From contig NC_044553.1 in NCBI RefSeq assembly GCF_007565055.1, positions 100,105,858-100,169,857 of the forward strand: a stretch of 64,000 bases of DNA. Direction: 5' to 3'. Each line of letters starts with the position of its first letter. Positions within the stretch are counted from its first letter, which is position 1. Below, piece after piece: positions 9,955 through 22,719 of the stretch. The notes under the pieces are model-generated. The model had not been told where the DNA came from and ran no database searches. It saw nothing but the letters and a program-made list of their open reading frames with translations. Origin of the DNA: Rhinopithecus roxellana (taxonomy: Eukaryota > Chordata > Mammalia > Primates > Cercopithecidae). A program made the position numbers and the translations under genes.

Positions 9955-12198
9955 AATTATTTTAAGGATGATGTCTCCCACTTTTTAGGACTATAAAATA
10001 CATTGCCAAGGCATGTTATGCAATGTTCTTAATTAGGTATGTTTGTTAATTGATTAGATAACTATTATGGTGTAGATAGACATCGCTGTGCCTGGAGTTA
10101 GAGAAGTAAATGCGACAGCCTCTGAGCAGACTTTGGACCAACAGACTTCTATTTTTGTGTTTGTTGTGTGGTGACTCTTCTTATCTTATTGTATATTTAC
10201 ATTGGGCCTTTTGAATTATATTTACTTATTGAGTACCATACACACTTCTGACATGGCTTGTTGTAAACGACTCTAATGATTATTTTCCATTTGGAGTCTA
10301 AAGTCCAGCACGGTTTCAGGGAGCTAATGTTTTATTATTGCAGGTTCTTTGGCAAGAACATTCAGTGCACCTGCTGTGCGTACTCAGCCTATATATACGG
10401 TGACAGCTACATCTGCTTCCCCATCTGCACCTTTTCGTTTTAAGTCGATATCATTAGCTATCTGTAACACTTAAGAATCTGCCTGTATCTGTTGAAGGAT
10501 AGATAACTGGGTTGAAAATCCTCACCTTTCTGCAAGACTTTCTACAAAATAATAGCTCTATGGAGTGATTTGGGGATTTCTTATGATTAAATAGATCATT
10601 GAAGCTGTGATTGTCAAATAGAAACATGTTTAAACATGTTTCAGAGCTTACTTTTATTTATTAAGAAGGACATGATCACAAAATGTGCTTAATAATAATG
10701 TAGCTACGCTATGTGTTAAATTTGGATCTGTTCCCATAGCAGATAAGATCTGTTGATCAATAAAGTCTAAAGTTGTCTGTACGGAGTAGAAAACCCTAAT
10801 CCTTAATATTAGTATACTAGTCATGTCAATCAGCATGTCCACGTCCTCCTGCTTGCATCTCTCTGCTGGATTAAGGAGCCAGCCTTCGTCTCTTCCTTAA
10901 GCAAAGGGGTGGGATCAAGTTTCCTAAGGGCACCTAATCCATAGACTGGTTGCTGAACCTATGAAATGACTTGATAGGAAAAAGTTTCCTTAGTAAGAAT
11001 AATGATAATTACCTAGACTAATTATACTCTCCTCCTTGAAAAGTTGAAAGACTCAGATAGCAGCAGCCATTCTGTAATGAGAGAAAAAATGACTAAGAAC
11101 AGACAAGGGGTGGAAGAGGTGTCCTGATGGTGGAACATTAGGATGAAGGTTCATTAACTATGCTGGGAGGTAGTTTCTAGACTGCCCTGCATCTTGAAAC
11201 ATGGCCATTTTTGGAATCCTTTCCCCCTTACTCCCAAATGTGTTCATTTGGTATAATAAGTTTCCATTATTTGAGATGACTGAAACTTACTTATGAAAGA
11301 AAGATCGCAGTGACCATGAGGATTTACTTTTTGATCTGTGTTGCAAAAAATAGGGATTAAATATTGAGAAAACAAATAATAAGTGAGATGGGTGCCACAC
11401 TGGGATAGATTCCAGAAGATGCACTATGTTACCTTATCTGTCCACTCAGGATGGATAAAGTTCACCCGATTTAGGTGTCTTTCTAATAATATCCAGTCAG
11501 ATTACTAATGTATAGGTTTCTGAGGCCAGAAGACCTTAATGTCAATAAGTAATGGAGTTACCTGTAACTCACTCCATACTCTTTTAAATAGTGTGTTGAA
11601 GGAGCAGGGATCATGGGCTAAAATTCTGAAAACTATTGTATTTTTGTCTCCAACTGTCCCTTTAAACTTGCTCAATGTGTGTAGTTTCCAGTCTCCCCAA
11701 CTACTTGGTAAAGACTCTAGCAGACTGATTTTGGGTCACTTTTATCTAATAGACTTAAAGGTCACTCTAAGCCATAGACATAACCCCGTTTAACAATGGC
11801 CAGGTCCTGTGCTAGGTGGAAACATGCACCACCTCATCTACTTTTCTCCACGGTCATCTTATAGCTCACTTGGAATTTGCTATCTGTTATCTTGGCATCT
11901 TAGTCCAAGCCACTTGTTATACATTTATCCACAAGAGAAGTATAAATGATACACACATGGAGAATTCCACTGTCATTCTCTGGTTCTTCTCTCAGGGATA
12001 CTTGCTAATCAGTATGTCTTGGGAATGATTCTGTCCTCTGAGGTATTCTTTCCCCAGCACATGGAGAGTTTCTCCTAGGCCCCACCCACTCAATGCTTGC
12101 CCCACAGTGTTGGCTCTGGGATATACAGTTCTTACCCAGACCTTTAGTCTTATTCACAGGATTTATTTAAAACCCGCCCCCAAATAAACCTTAGCAGC
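9955..12198. other. Gene-free stretch, apparently unique
   Basis: About 2.2 kb in which I recognise no repeat, RNA gene or exon. There are scattered 60-85-codon ORFs without known motifs. An acceptor-like 'tattattgcag' at 10333-10343 precedes an open stretch to 10441, but no protein is recognised. Confidence 0.4.
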
Positions 12199-12343
12199 TG
12201 AGCCAGGAATGGTGGTGCATGCCTGTTGTCTCAGCTACTTGGAAGGCTGAGGCGGAAGATCGATTTAGCCCATGTGTTTAAAGCTGAAGAGAGCTATGAT
12301 CATGCCACTGCACTGTAGCCTGGGCAGCAGAGTGAGAACCTGT
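12199..12343 (+). repeat. Alu right-monomer-like fragment
   Basis: 'ggaatggtggtgcatgcctg', 'cagctacttggaaggctgag' and 'ccactgcactgtagcctggg' occur in Alu order, in sense, as a single diverged monomer. Its tail has turned into the GA repeat that follows. Confidence 0.75.

Positions 12344-12390
<47 letters not shown>
12344..12390 (+). repeat. (GA)n microsatellite
   Basis: About 23 uninterrupted GA dinucleotides at the 3' end of an Alu monomer; probably length-polymorphic. The serine/leucine-rich ORF on the other strand is an artefact of this repeat. Confidence 0.95.
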
Positions 12391-12393
<3 letters not shown>

Positions 12394-14370
12394 TAAGAGC
12401 TGAATCCTTATCAATGGATTCTGATGAAAGGCTATGCTTGTCTCCAAAATGCTGAATGAGGCCATCTGTCTACTATTTTTGTCAATAAAAATAATGAGAT
12501 GCTACTACAGCTTTCTGCAGTGTTGTGTGTTCATGTTCTTTCTACCTGCTGGGTCCAGTCTGCAGTGTGGGGATTTTTTTGTGGGCTGTAGCCACAGGAA
12601 GGGTGTTCTAGTGAAGAAATTCCCTACTCGCCTGGAGTCTGAGTCAAACATGGACACTCCTTTGCACAACTTTATAACATCTTGCATAACATCAGTAAGT
12701 ATTATTTGGCAGTTGCGGCTAAAAAAATAGCTCAGGGATATTATCATTCAATAATGTTATATGCAATAGTATGTAGGTTACATACCTGCTGATAGACTAG
12801 GGATAAATATGACTTATGGAGTAGTACCTTGTACTAAAAATAGCACTTGCTCATGATTCTAGAAAGTTAGAACTAACCTACCACTCAGATATCTGCAGGG
12901 AGAGAAGCATATGGGATTTAATCAATTATCTTCCCAAAACACTCCCTGGAAAGAAAATTGTAATTTCATTTCAAATAATCAATGAAAGATTTTTCCATGT
13001 GTTAGATGACTTATACATTGCATATATTGTCCCTCATTTTTGAATCTTGTGATCTAAAAAAATTAATATTACAATTTTATTTCTAGCCAAGTGTTCTTTA
13101 CTATTAAATTTTAGAAGGGTTGTGAAAATTTGTGTTGGGAGGCACAAATTATTCTGCGCTTTTCTGTTCTATTGGGAGATATTACATTTCTCCCTATTAT
13201 TTTCACTTTCTACTTATTTGTAGGATTGCTGAAATAGCTTTTGAACTGAGTGAACATTTTAATTTACTCTGTTTTTAAAAATATTATTAGAGCTTCTTTG
13301 AACAAATAAGAGAATGACCAAAGAAAGAAATTCGAGAAGGATAAACTAAGCAGATAGAGGAAAGCTTTTCATGTCAGAAAATGCTAAGGATAAACTAAAC
13401 TTCAATCAAGAGACAAATGTAGTTTGACGGCATTGACACTTCATCACCGCAGGGAGGCAGTAGCTCCTTCAGTAATAGGAAACTCAAGGCTTTTAGTATT
13501 TTTCTCCACTTTAAATTCTGAACTTTTCTATTAATAATTCTTTATGTGATTTTTTTCTATCAACACCCATGCTTTAGTCCTTGATTTTAAAAGGTAATCC
13601 TTGCTCATGTCTGAAATAATTGGACCCCAAAAGTAAAACATAGTTTGCCGAAAGGATACAAAATTGACAAATGACTGTAGCTGCACACCATGCATGAAAG
13701 ACTTTCAAAGTCTGAGTTTCCGTAAAAAATTATAAATAAATGAAATTCTTTATATGCTCAGTAAGTCAACTTTTTTAAAGGCAGCAATTATGGATTCTAT
13801 AGCATAACAAGAAAGGTTGGGTGGGATTTTGAGGTCACCTCATCCTAGCATCTTCACCTGTGACCACATTTTTAACCTATTTCTTGCAGAATATTTAATA
13901 TTTTGGCCACATTTTCATTTTGGTCACAACCTAAGTATAGATTTAAAGTATGGTAATACTTTTGATCCAGCAAAAGTACTAGACCCATACTCAGAGGAAT
14001 TTATGTCAGAAAGTGATATCTAGTGGAAGATTCTAAAATGTTAAAAATTCTCTTTTACTCAGTTTCCATGCTTGAATGAATTACTTATCTGAGCGGAGAG
14101 CTTATTCCGTGGGGATAAACAGCTTGGTAAACGTTAGAAATAGTGGTGTCTCAGCTATTTCTAAGTATCTATGTCTGAGTATTTGCTATTTCCAGTAGAG
14201 GTAATCCAGCAGAGTTTAGATTCAGACATTTTCTTTTTTTAGTACAATCAAATATATTTTCATCTAGCGAAGAAGGAAAAACAGATAGAGTCCATATCTT
14301 TTAGGGGAAAAGACTCCACTGATGTTGACTTTAAGTACAAACGCAAACAACAGAGGAATGGCAGGGTGAA
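12391..14370. other. Gene-free stretch, apparently unique
   Basis: Nearly 2 kb without a recognised repeat or gene. Overlapping ORFs on both strands at 12434-12747 have no recognisable domains. Confidence 0.4.
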
Positions 14371-14377
14371 ATGTACA

Positions 14378-14610
14378 GGAGCGCAGATTCTGGAACACTG
14401 CACAGATTCAAAGCGCAGCTTTACCATTTCCCAGACGAGTCACACTGGGCACATTTCTTAACTTCTCTGAGACTGCTTCTTTAGCTGCAAGATGGGGAAA
14501 ATCATAGCACCTACTTCATAGCGTTGTATGAAGATTGAACAATTGAGTACCTATAGTATATTTAGAACACTGCTTGGCACTTAATATATGCCCTGTAAGT
14601 GCTGGTTGTC
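14378..14610 (+). repeat. MIR SINE
   Basis: Nearly complete sense MIR: 'gcgcagattctggaacactg', then 'cttaacttctctgagactgc', 'gcaagatggggaaaatcata' and 'gaacactgcttggcacttaa' in order. Confidence 0.85.
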
Positions 14611-14675
14611 ATCATTCCAACGAGAGGCATTATTTTCCAACCCTTCATTTTCTATCAGGTACTCCACATTATAAT

Positions 14676-14805
14676 TATTATTTTTGCAGAGACAAGGTCT
14701 CACTTTGTTGCCCAGGCTGGTCTTGAACTCCTGGGCTCAAGTGATCCCCCTGCTTTGGCCTCCCAAAGCACTGGGACTACAGGTGTGAGCCACCATGCCT
14801 GACCC
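14676..14805 (-). repeat. Alu left-monomer (FLAM-like)
   Basis: Antisense monomer from 'gcagagacaaggtctcactt' to 'gagccaccatgcctgaccc', preceded by an AT-rich tail at 14663-14683. Confidence 0.8.
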
Positions 14806-14814
14806 TGATACCCC

Positions 14815-14905
14815 TACATCCACATTATTATCTACATTTTACATACCAGGAAACTAAGGCTCAAAGACCTTATGACAGGTTGCACAAATGGTAAGTAGTA
14901 ACACC
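14815..14905 (-). repeat. MIR fragment
   Basis: Antisense MIR core ('acattttacataccaggaaa', 'ctaaggctcaaagacc'). It lies about 100 bp from a second MIR in the same orientation. Confidence 0.65.
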
Positions 14906-15008
14906 CACAGATTGCACTGTACAGATTGTATACAAATACATCACCACGTGCATTAATAATGTCTTTATTACTAATATGTCTTTACTAATAATGTCTAATA
15001 ACGTTTTT

Positions 15009-15215
15009 ATTACTACCTGGCAACATGAATTGAGTGCTTATCCTGTACAAGGCATGGTTCTGCGTGCAAAGGATAACCCATGAGATAGGTGCCGTTGTTA
15101 TTACCATTTTGTCAATGAGGAAACTAAGGCACAGATTGTTTAAAAAACTTGCTCAAGGTCACATAGCACTTACTGGCAGACATGAGATGTAAACCCAAGT
15201 GGTTTGCTCTAATAT
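15009..15215 (-). repeat. MIR SINE
   Basis: Antisense MIR: 'gaattgagtgcttatcctgt', 'tgtcaatgaggaaactaagg', 'ttgctcaaggtcacatagca' and 'cagacatgagatgtaaaccc' in order. Well preserved for its age. Confidence 0.85.
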
Positions 15216-15220
15216 CTGTG

Positions 15221-15928
15221 CCCCTTTTCTGCCCCTTTCCCTGAGAGTGATCAAATGCTTGTGGAGCTTTCATGTGGTCTAAGATTAAGGAAGAGGCATT
15301 TGGTCATCACTGGCTTTTGGCCGGAAGGCTATTGCCTTTGGCCATCAGCCTTTTCCTCACTATCTATTACTCCTGTATCTTGTGGGCTGTTTCTCTTGGG
15401 GGTGCTCCAGGAGTGGCCAGCCATGGCCTCCTGCTGGCTAGGTTCCACATCTGCTCACAGTGACCCTGCTGGTCTTCCAAAACTCATCTGGTCTGCCCTT
15501 GGGCCACTGGCTGTGTGCTGTACACCACTGCTCAATTGGGTTAAGCTCAATGTTTTGTCTTGTAATTTTCAGACACCTTCTGGACCCTTTGCTAAGGGTT
15601 TTGAAACCTCTTGAAGCTCTTCCCACTTCCCCAGCCATACTCTGGTACATGTGAGTGAGGGTGAGCAGGTGTTCTCTTAGGCCTTCTCCCTGCTACTATC
15701 TACTTGTATAGCTGTCTGTTGGTGTAATAGAACTCCAGGCAGGAAGAAAAATACAAGCTCCTTTTGGTTGGAGATTTTCATTTAACTGGAATCTCTACTA
15801 TTTATTTCCTCCACCAGGCATTTTGATACTAGGTTGAGGCACAAGGCCTCAGACATGTTCCAAATCTCCCTCTTTTTCTATTAACCATTTCCTACTTTCC
15901 TCTCTCTCTCTTTTGAAGCTCCTGATTT
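15221..15928. other. Moderately G+C-rich stretch, unassigned
   Basis: About 700 bases, richer in G+C than the surroundings at 15240-15660, with overlapping ORFs of 63-119 codons on both strands. I recognise neither a protein nor a repeat. It could be a diverged LTR or a non-coding conserved element; nothing in the sequence decides. Confidence 0.35.
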
Positions 15929-16256
15929 CTTTTTTTTTTCTTTTTTCTTTTTTTTTTTTTTTGAGACAGAGTCTTACTCTGTCACCCAGGCTGGAGTGCA
16001 GTGGTGCTATCTTGGCTCACTGCAAACTCTGTCTCCTGTGTTCAAATGATTTTCGTGCCTCGGCCTCTCGTACCTCAGTTGGGATTACAGGCATGCACCA
16101 CCACGCCAGGCTAATTTTTTTTTTTTTTTGTATTTTTGGTAGAGATGGGGTTTCGTCATGCTGGCCAGGCTGGTCTCGACTCCTGGCTTCAAGTGATCCA
16201 CCCATCTCGGCCTCCCAAAGTGCTGGGATTACAGGCATGAGCCACCGCGCTCGGCC
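15929..16256 (-). mobile_element. Alu (AluS-like) with expanded T-tracts
   Basis: Full-length antisense Alu with a long interrupted poly-T tail and a second expanded T-run in the middle A-rich linker (about 16116-16130). Flanking ctgatt occurs before the tail and at 16257-16262. Confidence 0.9.
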
Positions 16257-16558
16257 CTGATTCATTTATTTTTAATGGACCTATAGTCTACTTCCAGCAC
16301 CTCATTCCCAACTGCATCATCACCATCACTGAAAGTGTATAGCACTTTCCCAGGCTCTGGTCCTATATCAGGCATGGGTTGCAAAGAGAATGTTGGTAGC
16401 TTCAAGAAAATCTAGCAAGCAATTCACTTGCAAGAGTCTAGGCAGTGATCTTAGTTGAGTAATTTCTGTATCTCCCAATTAAATACACTGGGAAAATTCA
16501 GTAAATGATACTGGTGAGGTAAACACAGGCCAGATCTTGAAGACCCATGTAAGTCAGA
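16257..16558. other. Stretch without recognised features
   Basis: 300 bases between an Alu and an MST-type LTR; nothing recognised. Confidence 0.4.
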
Positions 16559-16962
16559 TGTGTTAGGCTGTTCTTGTGTTGCTCTAAGGAAATACCTGGG
16601 GCTGGGTAATTTATAAAGAAAAGAGGTTTGATTGGCTTGCAGTTCTTCGGCTGCACAGGAAATATGGCACTGACATCTGCTTGGCTTCTGGTGAGGGCCT
16701 CAGAGAGCTTGTACTCATGGTGGAAAGCAAAGAGGCAGCGAGTGCCTCACATGGTGAAAACCAGAGCAAGCAGGGAGGAGGAAGTGCCAAACACTTTTAA
16801 ATAACCAGATCTCGTGAGAACTCACTCACTGTCACGAAGATAGCACCAAGCCATGAGGGATCCACTCTTGTGACCGAATCACCTCCCTCTAGGCCCCACC
16901 TCCAACACTGGGGATTACAATTCAACATGGGATTTAGACGGGACAACATCCAAACCATATCA
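16559..16962 (-). repeat. MST/MLT-type MaLR solo LTR
   Basis: Antisense LTR running from 'tgtgttaggctgttcttgtg' through 'gggctgggtaatttataaag' to 'caaaccatatca', the reverse complement of the THE1/MST start. Diverged and slightly long (404 bp), so MSTC/MSTD or MLT1-like. Confidence 0.82.
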
Positions 16963-17214
16963 ATAAGGTGAAGAAGTTTAGATTTTCTCCTGAAGGCAGT
17001 GAGCATCACATGGCAGAATAAAGCAGGGAAATGTACAGAATGGAGAAGCCTGAAGAGTGTCAGGCTGAATGCAAGCAACAAGGAGGTGTCTGGGAAATAC
17101 CTGTCATTTAGACAAGAGAGATGATGTTCCGAGGAGGCCTGTGGAAGTGATAGGATCTGGAGAGAAGAAGGCTGCTCCACTTGGAGTCACCTCTCTTTGG
17201 CTAGAAAGCTCAAT

Positions 17215-17450
17215 CTTAAAGGTACCTTCCCAGTGAAGGCTTCTCTGAATTCCCATGGCTTACTATCATGGCTATCTGTACACAGTCAATATTATACATT
17301 TTTTTTTTTCCACAATATTGGTCTTTCCTACTAGAATGTGCTGTCCATACTGAGGGCAGTTATTTTTGTTCAAAGTTTTTGTATTCCCAGAACTTATTAC
17401 ATTGCTTGGCACATAAAAGGCTGCCGAATATTTGTTGAATAAATGAATTA
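17215..17450 (+). repeat. L2 3' end
   Basis: Sense match to the L2 3' end: 'cttcccagtgaaggcttctc', 'ctactagaatgtgctgtcc', 'actgagggcagttattt' and the terminal 'atttgttgaataaatgaat'. Confidence 0.82.
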
Positions 17451-18049
17451 AAAAAATAAAAAGTGGATGGGGTAGTGGGTTACCTTGTGAAATATTATGG
17501 CCAAGCCATTGCATTAAAAATTCTGAGAGGACACAAATGGAAGACTCTTGGATCCTGCAGTGCAGACAATGGGCATTGCCCCAGAGCTGCCACATCAAGG
17601 ATGTCAAGTCATGGAGTTTGAACACTAGGCATAGGCACTTTGGCTTTTTGAGTGAAAAAAAGTTATTTCTGGGTATTAATGTGTTTGGGGATATAAAGAA
17701 TCAGGGACCCCTCTATTCTATGGTCCTCTGACCTGATGGACTGAAGTTCCAGTGTGCCACCATGAAATGCAAGGGAAGTAACAGGGAGCCACATCCACCC
17801 ACCTGCATCTCAGATAGACATCCTCCACACTGTGTATTTGCTGTTTGCATAGTAGCCTAAAATAAAAGCAACTTTGGACTAATTGACGTCTCTAGGCTTG
17901 CTTATCCTCAGAACCAAAGCAGTTTGCTGTGGTCTAGCCTAGCTATTCAACTACATATGCACAGCCTTTGTTATTGTTAGAGTTTTATAATTTTTGCTAG
18001 GCTAAGTGGTGTGAAATAGTACTTCATTGTTTGATCCAGAGTTTTAAAA
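17451..18049. other. Stretch without recognised features
   Basis: 600 bases without a recognised element; the short ORFs are unremarkable. Confidence 0.4.
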
Positions 18050-18597
18050 GTTTTAATCTTTCATTTAAAAAAGTTTTCGTATCTGGATTTCCGATGTGAA
18101 TCCAGTACTCTTCTCTGAGTACTTTCTGTCTGCTTCCTAATTAGATTGAACAGAAGTTTGTCTCTTTTATCAGTTCTTTCAAAGAACCATCTTTGGGGGT
18201 TATACATCAGTTTTAATATTTTTCTATTTTCTTATTCATTACTTTCTTCTTTTACTATTCATTAATTCCTTTCTTGTGCTTACCCTTGACTGGTTTTATT
18301 GCTTTTATTTGTTTTTAGAAACAGAATCTTGCAGTGTTTCCCAGGCTGGAGTGCCATGGTTATTCACAGGCACAGTCATGGAGTCTTATAGCTTCAAACT
18401 CCTTCACACTCCTTCAAACTCCTGGGCTCACGTCATCTTCCTGAGTAGCTAGGACTATAGACATGCACCACTGTACCTGGCCTCACTATTTTCTTGTAAG
18501 TTCTCAGTTCATTATTTTGACACTTAAAATTGCTTAATATTTAAAGTGCTTATAATTTTTTTCCCTGAGTGCCTCATTGGTAATATCATGTCATTTT
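18050..18597 (-). repeat. Old L1M ORF2 fragment, downstream half of the host of a younger L1
   Basis: Antisense L1M ORF2 text ('tcagttctttcaaagaacca', 'tcattaattcctttcttgtg', then 'gagtgcctcattggtaatat'). The sequence resumes at 24771 with 'gtcattttatatgtactgca', so this and 24771-25440 are one old L1 split by the insertion at 18598-24770. It also carries a monomeric Alu at 18317-18482. Confidence 0.65.
18317..18482 (-). repeat. Monomeric Alu-related fragment (FRAM-like)
   Basis: Antisense monomer ('cccaggctggagtgccatgg' to 'atgcaccactgtacctggc'), diverged. A short internal duplication of 'actcctTCA..' units lies at about 18398-18422. It is inserted in the old L1M. Confidence 0.7.
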
Positions 18598-18829
18598 TTT
18601 TTTTTAAATTATGCTTTAAGTTCTAGGGTACATGTGCATAACGTGCAGGTTTGTTACATATGTATACTAGTGCCATGTTGGCGTGCTGCACCCATCAACT
18701 CGTCAGCACCCCTCAATTCATCATTTATATCAGGTATAACTCCCAATGCAATCCCTCCCCCCTCCCCCCTCCCCATGATAGGCCCCGGTGTGTGATGTTC
18801 CCCTTCCCGAGTCCAAGTGATCTCATTGT

Positions 18830-21800
18830 TCAATTCCCACCTATGAGTGAGAACATGCAGTGTTTGGTTTTCTGTTCTTGCGATAGTTTGCTAAGAATGA
18901 TGGTTTCCAGCTGCATCCATGTCCCTACAAAGGGCGCAAACTCATCCTTTTTTATGGCTGCATAATATTCCACAGTGTGTATGTGCCACATTTTCTTAAT
19001 CCAGTCTGTCACAGATGGACATTTGGGTTGATTCCAAGTCTTTGCTATTGTGAATAGTGCCGCAATAAACATACGTGTGCATGTGTCTTTATAGCAGCAT
19101 GATTTATAATCCTTTGGGTATATACCCTGTAGTGGGATGGCTGGGTCATATGGTACATCTAGTTCTAGATCCTTGAGGAATCGCCATACTGTTTTCCATA
19201 ATGGTTGAACTAGTTTACAATCCCACCAACAGTGTAAAAGTGTTCCTATTTCTCCACATCCTCTCCAGCACCTGTTGTTGCCTGACTTTTTAATGATTGC
19301 CATTCTAACTGGTGTGAGATGGTATCTCATTGTGGTTTTGATTTGCATTTCTCTGATGGCCAGTGATGATGAGCATTTTTTCATGTGTCTGTTGGCTGCC
19401 TGAATGTCTTCTTTTGAGAAATGTCTGTTCATATCCTTTGCCCACTTTTTGATGGGGTTGTTTGTTTTTTTCTTGTAAATTTGTTTGAGTTCTTTGTAGA
19501 TTCTGGATATTAGCCCCTTGTCAGATGAGTAGATTGCAAAAATTTTCTCCCATTCTGTAGGTTGCCTGTTCACTCTGATGGTAGTTTCTTTTGCTGTGCA
19601 GAAGCTCTTTAGTTTAATCATATCCCATTTGTCAATTTTGGCTTTTGCTGCTGTTGCTCTTGGTGTTTTAGACATGAAGTCCTTGCCCATGCCTATGTCC
19701 TGAATGGTACTACCTAGGTTTTCTTCTAGGGTTTTTATGGTATTAGGTCTAACATTTAAGTCTCTAATCCATCTTGAATTAATTTTCATATAAGGAGTAA
19801 GGAAAGGATCCAGTTTCAGCTTTCTACTTATGGCTAGCCAATTTTCCCAGCACCATTTATTAAATAGGGAATCCTTTCCCCATTTCTTGTTTCTCTCAGG
19901 TTTGTCAAAGATCAGATGGCTGTAGATGTGTGGTATTATTTCTGAGGACTCTGTTCTGTTCCATTGGTCTATATCTCTGTTTTGGTACCAGTACCATGCT
20001 GTTTTGGTTACTGTGGCCTTGTAGTATAGTTTGAAGTCAGGTAGCTTGATGCCCAGCTTTGTTCTTTTGACTTAGAATTGTCTTGGCGATGCGGGCTCTT
20101 TTTTGGTTCCATATGAACTTTAAAGCCGTTTTTTCTGGTTCTGTGAAGAAACTCATTGGTAGCTTGATGGGGATGGCATTGAATCTATAAATAACCTTGG
20201 GCAGTATGGCCATTTTCACGATATTGATTCTTCCTATCCATGAGCATGGTATGTTCTTCCATTTGTTAGTGTCCTCTTTTATTTCACTGAGCAGTGGTTT
20301 GTAGTTCTCCTTGAAGAGGTCCTTGACATCCCTTGTAAGTTGGATTCCTAGGTATTTTATTCTCTTTGAAGCAATTGTGAATGGAAGTTCATTCCTGATT
20401 TGGCTCTCTGTTTGTCTGTTACTGGTGTATAAGAATGCTTGTGATTTTTGCACATTAATTTTGTATCCTGAGACTTTGCTGAAGTTGCTTATCATCTTAA
20501 GGAGATTTTGGGCTGAGACAATGGGGTTTTCTAAATATACAATCATGTCATCTGCAAACAGGGACAATTTGACTTCTTCTTTTCCTAACTGGATACCCTT
20601 GATTTCTTTCTCTTGCCTGATTGCCCTAGCCAGAACTTCCAAGACTATGTTGAATAGGAGTGGTGAGAGAGGGCATCCCTGTCTTGTCCCAGTTTTCAAG
20701 GGGAATTTTTCCAGTTTTTGCCCCTTCAGTATGATATTAGCTGTGGGTTTGTCATAAATAGCTCTTATTATTTTGAGGTACGTTCCATCAATACCGAATT
20801 TACTGAGCGTTTTTAGCATGAAGGGCTGTTGAATTTTGTCAAAAGCCTTTTCTGCATCTATTGAGATAATCATGTGGTTCTTGTCTTTGGTTCTGTTTAT
20901 ATGCTGGATTACGTTTACTGATTTGTGAATGTTGAACCAGCCTTGCATCCCAGGGATGAAGCCCACTTGATCATGGTGGATAAGCTTTTTGATGTGCTGC
21001 TGAATCCGGTTTGCCAGTATTTTATTGAGGATTTTTGCATTGATGTTCATCAGGGATATTGGTCTAAAATTCTCTTTTTTTTGTTGTGTCTCTGCCAGGC
21101 TTTGGTATCAGGATGATGTTGGCCTCATAAAATGAGTTAGGGAGGATTCCCTCTTTTTCTATTGATTGGAATAGTTTCAGAAGGAATGGTACCAGCTCCT
21201 CTTTGTACCTCTGGTAGAATTCAGCTGTGAATCCATCTGGTCCTGGGCTTTTTTTGGTTGGTAGGCTATTAATTATAGCCTCAATTTCAGAGCCTGCTAT
21301 TGGTCTATTCAGGGATTCAACTTCTTCCTGGTTTAGTCTTGGGAGAGTGTAAGTGTCCAGGAAATTATCCATTTCTTCTAGATTTTCTAGTTGATTTGCA
21401 TAGAGGTGTTTATAGTATTCTCTGATGGTAGTTTGTATTTCTGTGGGGTCCGTGGTGATATCCCCTTTATCATTTTTTATTGCGTCTATTTGATTCTTCT
21501 CTCTTTTCTTTTTTATTAGTCTTGCCAGCGGTCTGTCAATTTTGTTGATTTTTTCAAAAAACCAACTCCTGGATTCATTGATTTTTTGGAGGGTTTTTTG
21601 TGTCTCTATCTCCTTCAGTTCTGCTCTGATCTTAGTTATTTCTTGCCTTCTGCTAGCTTTTGAATGTGATTGCTCTTGCTTCTCTAGTTCTTTTAATTTT
21701 GATGTTAGAGTGTCAATTTTAGGTCTTTCCTGCTTTCTCTTGTGGGCATTTAGTGCTATAAATTTCCCTCTACACACTGCTTTAAATGTGTCCCAGAGAT

Positions 21801-22656
21801 TCTGGTATGTTGTATCTTTGTTCTCATTGGTTTCAAAGAACATCTTTATTTCTGCCTTCATTTTGTTATGTACCCAGTAGTCATTCAGGAGCAGGTTGTT
21901 CAGTTTCCATGTAGTTGAGCGGTTTTGATTGAGTTTCTTAGTCCTGAGTTCTAGTTTGATTGCACTGTGGTCTGAGAGACAGTTTGTTATAATTTCTGTT
22001 CTTTTACATTTGCTAAGGAGTGCTTTACTTCCAATTATGTGGTCAATTTTGGAACAAGTGAGATGTGGTGCTGAGAAGAATGTATATTGTATTGATTTGG
22101 GGTGGAGAGTTCTGTAGATGTCTATTAGGTCTGCTTGGTGCAGAGATGAGTTCAATTCCTGGATATCCTTGTTAACTTTCTGTCTCGTTGATCTGTCTAA
22201 TGTTGACAGTGGAGTGTTGAAGTCTCCCATTATTATTGTATGGGAGTCTAAGTCTCTTTGTAAGTCTCTAAGGACTTGCTTTATGAATCTGGGTGCTCCT
22301 GTATTGGGTGCATATATATTTAGGAGAGTTAGCTCTTCCTGTTGAATTGATCCCTTTACCATTATGTAATGGCCTTCTTTGTCTCTTTTGATCTTTGATG
22401 GTTTAAAGTCTATTTTATCCGAGACTAGGATTGCAACCCCTGCTTTTTTTTGTTCTCCATTTGCTTGGTAAATCTTCCTCCATCCCTTTATTTTGAGCCT
22501 ATGTGTGTCTCTGCATGTGAGATGGGTCTCCTGAATACAGCAGACTGATGGGTCTTGACTCTTTATCCAGTTTGCCAGTCTGTGTCTTTTAATTGGAGCA
22601 TTTAGTCCATTAACATTTAAGGTTAATATTGTTATGTGTGAACTTGATCCTGCCAT
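18830..22656 (-). pseudogene. L1 ORF2 (endonuclease-reverse transcriptase) broken by two frameshifts
   Basis: The ORF spans 3827 bases against the usual 3828, matching one +1 and one 2-base loss. Segment 1 (22656-21064, 530 codons) holds the APE-type endonuclease with CIQETHL, MGDFNTPL and SDHSAIKLEL motifs. It is closed by a TAG after an eight-base A-run (T-run as shown, 21075-21082). Segment 2 (to 20037) holds the reverse transcriptase with TRQGCPLSPLLFN and the catalytic SLFADDMIVYLE. It is broken by a 2-base loss near 20053. Segment 3 (about 20050-18830) holds the C-terminal cysteine region (NRCWRGCGEIGTLLHCWWDC) and ends FSLIGGN. No other stops were seen. A homopolymer assembly error at the first lesion is possible. 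Confidence 0.92.
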
Positions 22657-22719
22657 TATGATATTAATTGGTTTTTTTGCTCGTTAGTTGATGCAGTTTC
22701 TTCCTAGCCTCGATGGTCT

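Noticed and set aside
10333..10441. Possible exon after an acceptor-like TATTATTGCAG
   Set aside because: The open stretch does not resemble a known protein, and a matching donor is not evident. One acceptor-like motif alone is weak.
15255..15654. Candidate small gene from three overlapping ORFs
   Set aside because: Frames oppose each other on two strands, with no motif, no conserved start context and no exon signals.
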